DNA of 42,790 bases from positions 1 through 42,790 of the forward strand of contig JASJAU010000045.1 in NCBI GenBank assembly GCA_030066855.1, written 5' to 3'. A model generated the notes under the pieces. It searched no databases and was not told the DNA's origin. It worked only from the letters and a program-made list of their open reading frames with translations. Position 1 is the stretch's first letter. Each line of letters opens with the position of its first letter. Source of the stretch: Paracoccaceae bacterium. Its GTDB lineage: Bacteria > Pseudomonadota > Alphaproteobacteria > Rhodobacterales > Rhodobacteraceae. The translations under genes and the position numbers were made by a program. Positions 34,563-42,396 of the stretch are shown one piece after another.

Positions 34563-36628
34563 GCGCGTTTCACCCTTATCTCTCCGAAATCCCCGATCTC
34601 GGCCTCCGCCGGCCCGGCAAGAACAACGGTCGATTCCCGCTCCTCGATCAGCGCGGGTCCCTCGAACCGATGTCCTCTGCCGAGACGATAGCGGTCATAG
34701 ACCGGGACTTCCACGAACTCGCCGCCAATCCAAAGCGGCCGCTGGCCTTTGATGGCGACGTCAGCCTCCCCGCTGCCCGGCGCCATCTCGGGAAAGGGCG
34801 CGGGCGGGGTCGGGAAGGATGCGGTCACGCGCCAGCTCACCGCTTCGATCGGGGCCTCCGAGGCGCGGCCGTAGATCGCCCGATAGGCGGCGGCGAAGTC
34901 GGTCTTGAGCTGTTCCACAGCCGCCCGATCCAATGCGTCGCCAGACCTGATCGGAACCCGTACCTCCTGGATTTGCCGCTGATAGCGGAGAAACACGGCG
35001 CGGCTGATCGACGGCTGTCCCGGCTGTGCCTGCTCGACCTCGGCGAGAGCCTCTGCCGCAAGCGCGCTTAACGCGGCGTTGACGGTCTCATAGTCCACAT
35101 CGTCTAGCAGGCAGGTCAGCCCCCTCGCCCGCTCGAAAGCAATTGGCGCGGTCAAGAGGCCCAGCGCCGACATCACTCCCGCCGAGGCGGGATAAACGAT
35201 CTCGGAGGTGCCAAGCCTTTCGGCGACGCCCCAGGCATGAACCGGACCGGCGCCGCCAAAGGCGAAGACCGTGAAATCCGGCAGGTCCACCCCACGCTCG
35301 ATGGCGTGAATGCGCGCCGCTTGCGCCATCGTCTCCTCGGCCATCGCGACGATCCCGGCGGCGGCGGCTTCCGTCGAGAGCGCGAGCGACGACAGATCGG
35401 CATCGACAGAGTTCCGCGCCGCTTCAATTTCGAGCGCCATATCACCGCCCAGGAAGCTTTTTTCACCCAAACGGCCAAGTATCAGATCGGCATCCGTCAC
35501 GGTCGGCTTATCGCCGCCCCGGCCGTAGGCCGCCGGTCCGGGCGCCGAGCCCGCGCTCTCCGGACCCACTTGCAGACGGCCGAGCGCGTCCACGCGCGCG
35601 ATCGATCCGCCACCCGTTCCGATCTCGATCATCTCGATCACCGGTACGCGGACGGGAAGCCCGCTACCCGCATGGAACTTGTACCGGCGGTCGATCTCAA
35701 ACTCCGGCGCGGTGAGCGGCTGGCACTCGACAATAAGCGCCGCCTTGGCGGTGGTGCCGCCCATGTCGAAGGAGATCACGTTCTTCAGCCCCATCGCGCG
35801 GGCATGCGCCGCCGCCGCCAGCGCCCCTGCCGCCGGGCCGGATTCAACCAGACGGATCGGCAGCCGCGCCGCGGTCGAGGGGGTCAGGAGACCACCGTCG
35901 GACTGCATGACAAAGAGCCGCTCGGGCGCCCCAAGCTCGGCGAGCCGTGACAGCATGCGATCCAGATATCTTTCCGCAATCCCTTGCACATAGGCGTTGG
36001 CCAGCACCGTGGACGTGCGCTCGTACTCGCGAATCTCTGGGGCGACCTCGGACGAAAGCGTGACGGCGACTTCCGGAAGATCTGCGGCAAGGCGCGCGGC
36101 GACCTCCTGCTCATGCGCGGGGTTGGCATAGGCGTGAAGCAGGCAAACGCCGACCGCCTCGGCGCCTGAGGTGCGGACGGCCCTCACTGCCTCAGCCAGC
36201 GAGGCCTCGTCCAGCGGCGTATGGACGCTTCCGTCCGGCATGACCCGCTCGACGACGCCGAAGCGCAGCGCCTTCGGCGCCAGAGGTTCGGGCCGCCGCA
36301 TCCTGAGATCGTACATGTCGAACCGGTGCTCGCGGGCGATCTCGATGGTGTCTTCGAAACCAGCGGTGGTGATCAACGCCGTCTTGGCCCCGCGCCGCTG
36401 GATCAGCGCGTTGGTGAAAAGCGTCGTGGCATGGAGGAGCGCGTCGAGCCCCGCCGCCGCGAGACCGCTTCGGTCTACAAGCGCCGCAACCCCCGCGATC
36501 ACCGCGTCGTCCGGCTGTTCGGGCGTGGTCAGGAGCTTCTCCAGCGCGACCGCACCCGTCTGGTCGTCGCGCAGCACCAGATCGGTGAAGGTTCCGCCAA
36601 TATCCGCGCCAATGCGCCAGCCGCTCAT
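34559..36628 (-). CDS. Hydantoinase A/oxoprolinase family subunit
   Basis: A 689-aa ATPase-fold subunit (HyuA family). The opening WRIGADIGGTFTDLVL has the GGTFTD phosphate loop, LLHATTLFTNALIQRRG follows, and SFDMGGTTAKAAL and FGGAGPVHAWG are the ASKHA-type nucleotide motifs typical of the family. ATP energises cleavage of the ring amide in partnership with HyuB. It has the length of typical HyuA proteins. Its ATG overlaps the stop of the upstream histidine kinase as ATGA, an unusual direct coupling of a sensor kinase to an enzyme; GGAGG lies 10 nt upstream. Confidence 0.93.
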   Translation of the reverse strand: MSGWRIGADIGGTFTDLVLRDDQTGAVALEKLLTTPEQPDDAVIAGVAALVDRSGLAAAGLDALLHATTLFTNALIQRRGAKTALITTAGFEDTIEIAREHRFDMYDLRMRRPEPLAPKALRFGVVERVMPDGSVHTPLDEASLAEAVRAVRTSGAEAVGVCLLHAYANPAHEQEVAARLAADLPEVAVTLSSEVAPEIREYERTSTVLANAYVQGIAERYLDRMLSRLAELGAPERLFVMQSDGGLLTPSTAARLPIRLVESGPAAGALAAAAHARAMGLKNVISFDMGGTTAKAALIVECQPLTAPEFEIDRRYKFHAGSGLPVRVPVIEMIEIGTGGGSIARVDALGRLQVGPESAGSAPGPAAYGRGGDKPTVTDADLILGRLGEKSFLGGDMALEIEAARNSVDADLSSLALSTEAAAAGIVAMAEETMAQAARIHAIERGVDLPDFTVFAFGGAGPVHAWGVAERLGTSEIVYPASAGVMSALGLLTAPIAFERARGLTCLLDDVDYETVNAALSALAAEALAEVEQAQPGQPSISRAVFLRYQRQIQEVRVPIRSGDALDRAAVEQLKTDFAAAYRAIYGRASEAPIEAVSWRVTASFPTPPAPFPEMAPGSGEADVAIKGQRPLWIGGEFVEVPVYDRYRLGRGHRFEGPALIEERESTVVLAGPAEAEIGDFGEIRVKRA

Positions 36629-38058
36629 GGGGAGTCGACCTCCACCGTGTCCGCCGGCAGGTCGATGGTGAAGGCGGCGCCCTGTTTGGCCCGCTGGTCC
36701 AAAGAGATCCGGCCGCCGTGCGCGGTGACGATGCGATGGCAGAGCGCCAGTCCGATGCCGGTGCCCTTGCCGATCTCCTTCGTCGTGAAGAGCGGGTCGA
36801 AGATGCGTGGGGCGATATCAGGCGGCACACCGGGCCCGTTGTCGGTCACACGCAGCCGAACCAGCCGCTTCTCGGGCACGTGCATTGCGGACAACGCGAT
36901 GCGACCGTCCGCCTGCCCTTTCATGGCTTGCTCGGCGTTGATCATCAGGTTGGTGACGACCTGAACGATCTGCACCTCGTCCGCCTGCACCGGCGGCAGC
37001 CCTTCATGCGCCTCAATCGCGATCTCGATCTCTCCCGGTTCGGTCGCCTCGAACGCGTCGCGGGCGGTGTCCAGCAGCATGTCTACCGCCAGACTCTCGA
37101 TCTTCAAGGGCCGGTCGCGCGCCATGGACAGAAACGCGCGGACAATCCCGACGCAGCGCTCTGCCGCGTCCGACACCTTTTCCACCCGCTTGAGGGCCGG
37201 GCCGTCGATGCCGTCCTCAAGAAGCATCTGCGCGTTGCCGACGACGATCGATAGAGGATTGTTCAGCTCGTGCGCCACGCCGGCGAGGACCTCGCCCAGC
37301 GCCGACATCTTCTCCGACTGAAAGACCTGCTCCTTCTGCCGGCCCAATTCGTCCTGCAATGCCAGTTCTTCGGTCAGGTCCGTGATGCTGGAGACGATGA
37401 CATCCTCGCCCCGGTAGTCGATCAGACGGGCCGAGATGGCCGCCTCGAATTCGTGGCCCTCGGCATGGCGCGCCGTAAAGCGCAAGTCGTCGACGCGCGC
37501 GCCCGGCAGAAGGGCGGTAATGAAATCCGCGCGCTCCTCGCGATTGACGAAGTGCGCGCGGCTGTTGAACCCCTTGCCAAGCAGTGCCGTCGCCTCGGGC
37601 GAGCGATAGAGGATATGGCCGTCGCCGATCCGCGCCATCGTCAGGCAGGTGGGACAGGCTTCGAGCACCTTGGACATGATCTGCTCAAGCTCGCGCTCTT
37701 CAGCGGCGTCATCCGACGTCTGGCGCGCCACGCGCAGGGCGAAACCACCGTCCGACGCGGCCTTCAGCGCGAAGGTCAGCGTCCCGCTCGCGGTTTTCGC
37801 CACGACCTCGCTCGCGGGACGCGCCGGGTCGGTCAGCGACTCCTCGATCATCGCCAGGCGGCGCGAGGCCTCCATCTGCAAAAGGTCCTGCCGGACGGCT
37901 TCGGTCAGAAAGAGTGGCCAGGGCGTGCCGGGCGCGAGAAAGGCCTCGACAGGCTGAAAGAGCCCGCGAAATGCCGGGCTGACAGCGACCAATTCGGCGT
38001 CAGGCCCGAAAACCGCCAGGGCGTCTTCGGTCAAAGACAGGATCTCATCCAGATTCAA
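36625..38058 (-). CDS. PAS-domain sensor histidine kinase (orphan)
   Basis: A soluble kinase of 477 aa. Two PAS regions (about residues 5-110 and 125-230) precede the kinase core. The second PAS region holds a CPTC cysteine pair (135 and 138). The H-box is GVAHELNNPLS (His263), with the N-box NLMINAEQAM and G-boxes DNGPGVP and GKGTGIGLALC. It has no transmembrane span and no receiver domain, and no response regulator gene is nearby. The likely start is TTG at 38058, preceded by GGGAGAG; another TTG at 38076 adds six residues. It lies 28 bp after the cyclase gene and overlaps the hydantoinase A gene. Confidence 0.88.
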   Translation of the reverse strand: MNLDEILSLTEDALAVFGPDAELVAVSPAFRGLFQPVEAFLAPGTPWPLFLTEAVRQDLLQMEASRRLAMIEESLTDPARPASEVVAKTASGTLTFALKAASDGGFALRVARQTSDDAAEERELEQIMSKVLEACPTCLTMARIGDGHILYRSPEATALLGKGFNSRAHFVNREERADFITALLPGARVDDLRFTARHAEGHEFEAAISARLIDYRGEDVIVSSITDLTEELALQDELGRQKEQVFQSEKMSALGEVLAGVAHELNNPLSIVVGNAQMLLEDGIDGPALKRVEKVSDAAERCVGIVRAFLSMARDRPLKIESLAVDMLLDTARDAFEATEPGEIEIAIEAHEGLPPVQADEVQIVQVVTNLMINAEQAMKGQADGRIALSAMHVPEKRLVRLRVTDNGPGVPPDIAPRIFDPLFTTKEIGKGTGIGLALCHRIVTAHGGRISLDQRAKQGAAFTIDLPADTVEVDSP

Positions 38059-38086
38059 CGGGCTCTCCCGGACCAAGCGTCATCCG

Positions 38087-39109
38087 TCAGCTCTGCATGG
38101 CCCCTGCCTTGCCGGTCTCGCGCAAGACGCCCGCGCCGTCCAAACCCTCGATGACGTAACGCGCGTCCAGATGTCGCTCAGCCGAACCGTCGACGGCGAC
38201 CTCCATCTCTGGCGCGGCAGAGCGGGTGCGGTCGGCCGCGGAAACGGCCGGTCCGAAGACATCGTAGATGTATTTCTGAACGCCAACGACCGAGCCGATG
38301 ACCGGACCGCTGGCGATGCCAGCCCGCGCGATCCACTTGATCGGATGCGAGGTGTTCCGCTGCTCGAGATAGCGCAGGAAACGGATCGCCGCGCTTGCGA
38401 CGGAGCCCGCATGGTCCCGGACCGGATCGGGCACGCCCGAGACGGCGACATAGCTGTCGCCAGTGGTGCGCACGCGCTCGCAACCGAACTGTTCGCCGAT
38501 CCGGTCGAAGGCCGTGTAGACGTCGTTCAACTCGCTGACGATGACGGCCGGATCATGCTCGGCGATGATGCTCTCGAAGTTGGCGAAGCTCAGCGTCAGC
38601 ACCGTTACGTCATCGAAAAGACGAGGGGCGACGACGCCGAAGGACTTGTACTCCTCATAAGCCGTGCGCGGCATCATGTTCAGGAGGAGCTTCTCAACAT
38701 GTTCCTTCTCGCGCCGGATCTCATGCGTGTTGCGCTCGACCATCATGGCGTAGGAATCGATCATCGACTCCAACTCCTTGATCCGGCTGATATTCTGACA
38801 AACCAGCACCGCAAGGTCTTCCTCCTCGTCCAGCGCGCGGTTAACCTCGATCGCCACGGTCATCGAGCGACGGCGGCGCTTGAAGCTGACTTCGGTGGTG
38901 AGCGTGCCGCTCGCCTCCAGTTGCTTCAGCGCTTCGAAGATTTCGGCCCCGGCCATGAGGTCCGGCAGCCGGGCCTCGTCCTCAATCGGGCCGAACCACT
39001 CGCCGAAAGTGTCGTTGGCATAGCGGACCGCGCCTGTGGGCGTGTGGACCAGCGCCACGCCCACGCCGATGGCGCGAAGGAGCTGCTCATTGATCGCTTC
39101 GAGAGACAT
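38087..39109 (-). CDS. PAS-linked class III cyclase domain protein with degenerate active site
   Basis: A 340-aa protein: PAS-like domain (about residues 8-108), a signalling helix (110-150, with LLLNMMP as in soluble guanylate cyclases) and a class III nucleotide cyclase domain (165-320). The second metal aspartate (Asp218 in TTGDSY), the base-contact Asp283 and the catalytic Arg294 remain. However, the first metal aspartate is Ser174 (VTVLTLSFANF for the usual LFADIVGF), the transition-state Asn is Ser290 and the usual Lys is Arg214. Catalysis may be lost or changed. ATG at 39109 shares its A with the globin stop (TGATG), so the two are co-translated. Confidence 0.85.
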   Translation of the reverse strand: MSLEAINEQLLRAIGVGVALVHTPTGAVRYANDTFGEWFGPIEDEARLPDLMAGAEIFEALKQLEASGTLTTEVSFKRRRRSMTVAIEVNRALDEEEDLAVLVCQNISRIKELESMIDSYAMMVERNTHEIRREKEHVEKLLLNMMPRTAYEEYKSFGVVAPRLFDDVTVLTLSFANFESIIAEHDPAVIVSELNDVYTAFDRIGEQFGCERVRTTGDSYVAVSGVPDPVRDHAGSVASAAIRFLRYLEQRNTSHPIKWIARAGIASGPVIGSVVGVQKYIYDVFGPAVSAADRTRSAAPEMEVAVDGSAERHLDARYVIEGLDGAGVLRETGKAGAMQS

Positions 39110-39471
39110 CAATCCTCCACCAGAAGGCCGCGGCGCGCCTCGAAGGCACCGAGAACGGCGGCCGCATCACCGGGTTCCACTGAGAACTCGTCCAGCGTCT
39201 CCTGAATGAGTTCCTTCAGTTTGTCGAAATGTGCGTTGTGGATCGTGAGGTTGCGGTGCGCGTTGGCGATGTGCGTATCCGAAAATGAAGCGGGTCCGCC
39301 CATCAGGGACGAGACGAACTTGGTCTGATGATCGATCAGGCGCGGCATGTCGACATCGTCGAAGAATGGCCCGACATCGTCGTCGTCCAGAAGCTTGTCG
39401 TAGAGGCGCATCACGATCTTGCTGACCGTGGAGAACCCTCCGTACTTCTCATACGGTGTCTTTTCGCGCAT
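39109..39471 (-). CDS. Group 1 truncated haemoglobin
   Basis: A 120-aa two-on-two globin. TrHbN signatures are PYEKYGGFSTVSKIV at the start, VGPFFDDVDMPRLIDHQTKF, FVSSLMGGPASF, the proximal histidine in NAHRNL (His72) and Tyr24 at the B10 position in MRLYDKLL. Such proteins bind O2, NO or CO, and some oxidise NO. ATG at 39471 follows GAGGGGAG. The stop overlaps the cyclase start, so the globin could be the haem sensor of the cyclase and kinase encoded after it. Functional coupling is inference from gene order. Confidence 0.94.
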   Translation of the reverse strand: MREKTPYEKYGGFSTVSKIVMRLYDKLLDDDDVGPFFDDVDMPRLIDHQTKFVSSLMGGPASFSDTHIANAHRNLTIHNAHFDKLKELIQETLDEFSVEPGDAAAVLGAFEARRGLLVED

Positions 39472-39503
39472 TCCGTTACTCCCCTCGTCAGGACGGCGGC
39501 CGG

Positions 39504-40283
39504 TCAGGCCGCCATCCGTTGTTCCGGCTGATCTTGCCAAGCAAGGTCGCATGAAACAATGAAATTGCTCACGTCCGGCCCGACGATGTGCGGATCGGTA
39601 AGGTGGGCGGAAGCGCTCGCGAACTTGACGAAGCGCGCGCTCAGTTCTGGCAAGACCATTTTGAGAAGCCGTGTCATGGCCCGGGTGTCGGAGGGCGCGC
39701 GGCGGCCGGTGATAACGCGGACGGGCGCCGCGATCCCAGACAGCTCGGTCAAATCGAAGGGCGCTGCCGCCTGTCTTTGCCAATCGGCGGAGAGCCGGGC
39801 GATCGCCTTCTCAAGCCGACCCCGGAGTTCTGGCGCGGTCCGTGACCAAGCGCCCCGGCCCATCCACCAATCGACGGCCAGCTCTGCTGCGCCGACGCGG
39901 TCTTCTTCCGCGACCCGCGTCTGAACGCGGCGGATCATCCCGGCGTGACGGCGGAACTGCAGGCAGGCGGCGAGCTCGGGCAGGCCCGCGATCAGGTCAG
40001 GGTCGATCAGCGTCACGCTTCTGACCATCTCGCCATAGCCGGCGGCGACCCGAAGCGCGTCGTAAGCGGCGGCGCCATGAGCGACCAGGTGGGCGCCGTC
40101 CGGGGCGATGAAGGCGGCATGCGCCCAATCCGCCGGATGGTCAAACATCTGGCAGGCGCCGCGCGGGCCAAGGCAGTCGGCGATGCCGTTCCACTCCCAG
40201 GTTTCGCCCATCGCGCTTGAAAGAAAGAGCACGGGCGCCGCCGCGACCTGGGTTTCGCGGTTCTGGATCATGAAATCGAACAT
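39504..40283 (-). CDS. Alpha/beta-hydrolase-like protein without nucleophile serine
   Basis: A 259-aa protein of the alpha/beta-hydrolase fold. The region HLVAHGAAAYDALRVAAGY aligns with the nucleophile elbow (usual LVGHSxGG), but Gly70 replaces the serine and the glycines after it are Ala. MVRSVTLIDPD continues the fold, and ASAHLTDPH is a possible His end of the triad. It is probably non-catalytic, perhaps a binding or sensor protein. ATG at 40283 follows AAAGG. It is 32 bp ahead of the globin gene and 88 bp after the FAD monooxygenase. Confidence 0.78.
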   Translation of the reverse strand: MFDFMIQNRETQVAAAPVLFLSSAMGETWEWNGIADCLGPRGACQMFDHPADWAHAAFIAPDGAHLVAHGAAAYDALRVAAGYGEMVRSVTLIDPDLIAGLPELAACLQFRRHAGMIRRVQTRVAEEDRVGAAELAVDWWMGRGAWSRTAPELRGRLEKAIARLSADWQRQAAAPFDLTELSGIAAPVRVITGRRAPSDTRAMTRLLKMVLPELSARFVKFASASAHLTDPHIVGPDVSNFIVSCDLAWQDQPEQRMAA

Positions 40284-40371
40284 CGTCTTTGCCTTTACCG
40301 TTGTGTCTTTGTCTCTGCCCGGTTTGCGCGACGCGCGTTTCACCGCGATGTCGCCCCGCGTTTCGATTGTT

Positions 40372-41532
40372 TCAGGCGGCCAGTTGTGCGGGACCGAAGC
40401 GGCGGTCCATCCAGGCCTGCTCATCACGCATCAGCTTGCTGAACTGGATGAACTGCGCGGCGATCTCGTCCATAGGGCGGTCATGGTCCGCCATTTGGGC
40501 CGTGAGCGCGAAGATCGGGTCGGTCACGGTATCGCGCTCGCGTTCGTAGCCCGTGGCGTCGTAGCCGGTCTCAAGCAGGCAGGCGGCCAAGTGCTCGGCG
40601 TCCCGGAAGGCGTCCGTGATGCCATGCGCGGTCACCGGATCGCGGAATTGGCCGGCGTCTCCGATCAGCGCCCATCCGGGGCCCGAGGATTCGCGCCGCA
40701 TCGTGGCGTGTCCGGCGAAAAGCCGCGCCCGCTCGGTCATCTGCGCGCCGCGCAGCAGCGCACCGAGCACCGGGTCGATCTCATCCGTCAGTTTAAGGAG
40801 CGCGCCCTCGGCGCCATGCTTCCTCATCTCGTCACGCATGCGGGCGGGTTCGGCGGAGACGATAACCGTGGTCATGCCCCCATCCGTCGGCGTGAGGCCG
40901 ATGGACAAGCCGGGAACGATGGCGACGAGATTGTCGCGCTGCTCTGGCAGTGCGAAATACCCGTAGATGTGCGCCAGCCGCGCCTCACCGATCACGCGCT
41001 CGCGGGCGCCGACCGCATTGGCGAAGCTCGAGCGGAGACCGTCCGCGCCGACGACGAAGCGGGCGCGAACCGAGTAGTCCCAACCCTCAGGTCCCGCGAG
41101 GCGAACGCCCGCGACCCGGCCAGCGTCATCCCGGATCACATCGCGAAACGCGGTCTTGTAGCGGATCTCGGCGCCGGCCTCCTCCGCCGCGCCAGCGAGC
41201 ATGGCGTCGAGCTTCCAGCGCCGCGTCGCGATCATGCCGGGCCCGTCGGCGACGGGCCGGATGTCGATCGCGGACTCGGTCTCGCCGAACCGGAACACGC
41301 TGCGCGCGATGCCCGGCGTGCCCGCATCGACGAGGCCCCTCAGCATGCCCCAGCGCGAGAGTTGCGCGACAGCGCCCCGGGTCATTGTGTGGGATGAGAG
41401 CGTATCGGTCCCGGGCTCGGCTCGGTCGACAACCAGCACATCCAATCCAGCTTCGGCCAGAAGCCGCGCGTGCGCCGCTCCGGCGCAGCGGGCGCCGATG
41501 ACGAGAACGTCACGATCAAATCGCTGTTGCAT
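40372..41532 (-). CDS. FAD-dependent monooxygenase/oxidoreductase
   Basis: A 386-aa flavoprotein of the p-hydroxybenzoate hydroxylase/geranylgeranyl reductase superfamily. The N-terminal dinucleotide fold reads VLVIGARCAGAAHARLLAEAG, the middle motif VVGADGLRSSFANAVG is the DG motif and GDAGQFRDPVTAHGITDA is the second FAD motif (GD). No membrane span is seen. ATG at 41532 follows GGAATTCTCCC-type sequence, a poor ribosome site. It lies 60 bp below the OsmC-like gene, with a strong hairpin in between. The substrate is unknown; the context suggests an aromatic or redox-active small molecule. Confidence 0.88.
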   Translation of the reverse strand: MQQRFDRDVLVIGARCAGAAHARLLAEAGLDVLVVDRAEPGTDTLSSHTMTRGAVAQLSRWGMLRGLVDAGTPGIARSVFRFGETESAIDIRPVADGPGMIATRRWKLDAMLAGAAEEAGAEIRYKTAFRDVIRDDAGRVAGVRLAGPEGWDYSVRARFVVGADGLRSSFANAVGARERVIGEARLAHIYGYFALPEQRDNLVAIVPGLSIGLTPTDGGMTTVIVSAEPARMRDEMRKHGAEGALLKLTDEIDPVLGALLRGAQMTERARLFAGHATMRRESSGPGWALIGDAGQFRDPVTAHGITDAFRDAEHLAACLLETGYDATGYERERDTVTDPIFALTAQMADHDRPMDEIAAQFIQFSKLMRDEQAWMDRRFGPAQLAA

Positions 41533-41560
41533 GGGAGAATTCCTTGTATTCGAGGGAGTT

Positions 41561-41583
41561 GGGCGGCCTCAAACGGGCCGCCC
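41561..41583 (-). promoter_or_regulatory. GC-rich hairpin between osmC-like and monooxygenase genes
   Basis: GGGCGGCC pairs with GGCCGCCC across a 7-nt loop, 9 bp after the OsmC-like stop and 28 bp before the monooxygenase ATG. There is no T tract, so it may be an attenuator, mRNA processing site or partial terminator that lowers expression of the genes downstream. Confidence 0.5.
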
Positions 41584-41592
41584 GATGCCGCG

Positions 41593-42168
41593 TCACGCGA
41601 GGGAAACGTCAACGCTGGTGCCGTTCTTGAGCATGTCGTAGGCAGCCGAACGCGCGACCGCCTGCTCGACCACTTTGGCGAGCGCCTCGGGGGCCGCGTC
41701 GCCATCGATTGCAACGTTCGCGCGGATGCTCTGGAAGCCGTTCCGCACGCTGTCATCGAGACCGAGAAGACCGCGCATGTCGACATCGCCTTCGACCCGC
41801 ACCTGGACCGACTTGAGCTCGATCTGACGGACCGATGCGATGTTGCCGATGCCCGCCGTGATGCAGGCGGCGAGCGCGGTCAGAAGGTATTCCATCGGGT
41901 TCGCGCCGTTGTCGCCGCCGCAGAACACGACCGGGTGGTCGGCCTCGATGACAAAGTCGGCTTCGCGACCATGCTCCTCACCGGCGCCGAAGTAGCCGTT
42001 CACCGTCGTGCTGGAGTGGGTGCCGCGCTGCCATTCGCCGTTGGCGCGGAACTGGAACTTGGCGAGTTCGGGGTTCTCCCCCACCACGCCGATGGTGCCG
42101 AGAAGCGCCGGCACGTCCACGCCATTTTTCGCGACTTTTGCGGGCTTTTCCATGGTTGCTGTGGTCAT
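41593..42168 (-). CDS. OsmC/Ohr-family protein
   Basis: A 191-aa cytosolic protein of the OsmC superfamily, whose members reduce organic hydroperoxides through a reactive cysteine. The conserved region EADHPVVFCGGDNGANPMEY then LLTALAACITAG carries cysteines 83 and 102, the usual family arrangement of a peroxidatic cysteine and a helix cysteine. The N-terminal 40 residues are less conserved. ATG at 42168 follows AGGAAGAAGATC. It is the first gene of the long co-directional run, and a 228-bp upstream region separates it from the decarboxylase gene. Confidence 0.88.
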   Translation of the reverse strand: MTTATMEKPAKVAKNGVDVPALLGTIGVVGENPELAKFQFRANGEWQRGTHSSTTVNGYFGAGEEHGREADFVIEADHPVVFCGGDNGANPMEYLLTALAACITAGIGNIASVRQIELKSVQVRVEGDVDMRGLLGLDDSVRNGFQSIRANVAIDGDAAPEALAKVVEQAVARSAAYDMLKNGTSVDVSLA

Positions 42169-42316
42169 GATCTTCTTCCTGTCTGATATTCGGGTTTCGG
42201 GTTGCGTGATGCCGATCGCGTCGGCCACGGAAGCGGTTTACGCGCCGTGGGTTTCAGTATTCGATCAGTAGAAGAGTGCATTTGTTTCAATTGTTTGCGT
42301 GATATTTCTCATGGAC

Positions 42317-42345
42317 AACGAAAGAGGCCCGCCAAATGGCGGGCC
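42317..42345 (-). terminator. Rho-independent terminator of the decarboxylase gene
   Basis: On the minus strand GGCCCGCC-ATTT-GGCGGGCC is a perfect 8-bp stem with a 4-nt loop, followed by TCTTTCGTT. It lies about 50 bp after the decarboxylase stop and insulates the OsmC-led run from it. Confidence 0.8.
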
Positions 42346-42396
42346 GTCCTTGTGGTCTTTCTGATTGCACCGGTCTTCGCGGGTCGCCCCGCCAGC

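Noticed and set aside
40108-41397. A 429-codon open frame on the plus strand opposite the FAD monooxygenase gene
   Set aside because: The minus-strand product has clear FAD-binding motifs; the plus-strand product has none.
42270-42300. Two TTGTTT repeats upstream of the OsmC-like gene as a regulator site
   Set aside because: They are short, AT-rich and imperfectly placed relative to any convincing promoter; too weak to call.
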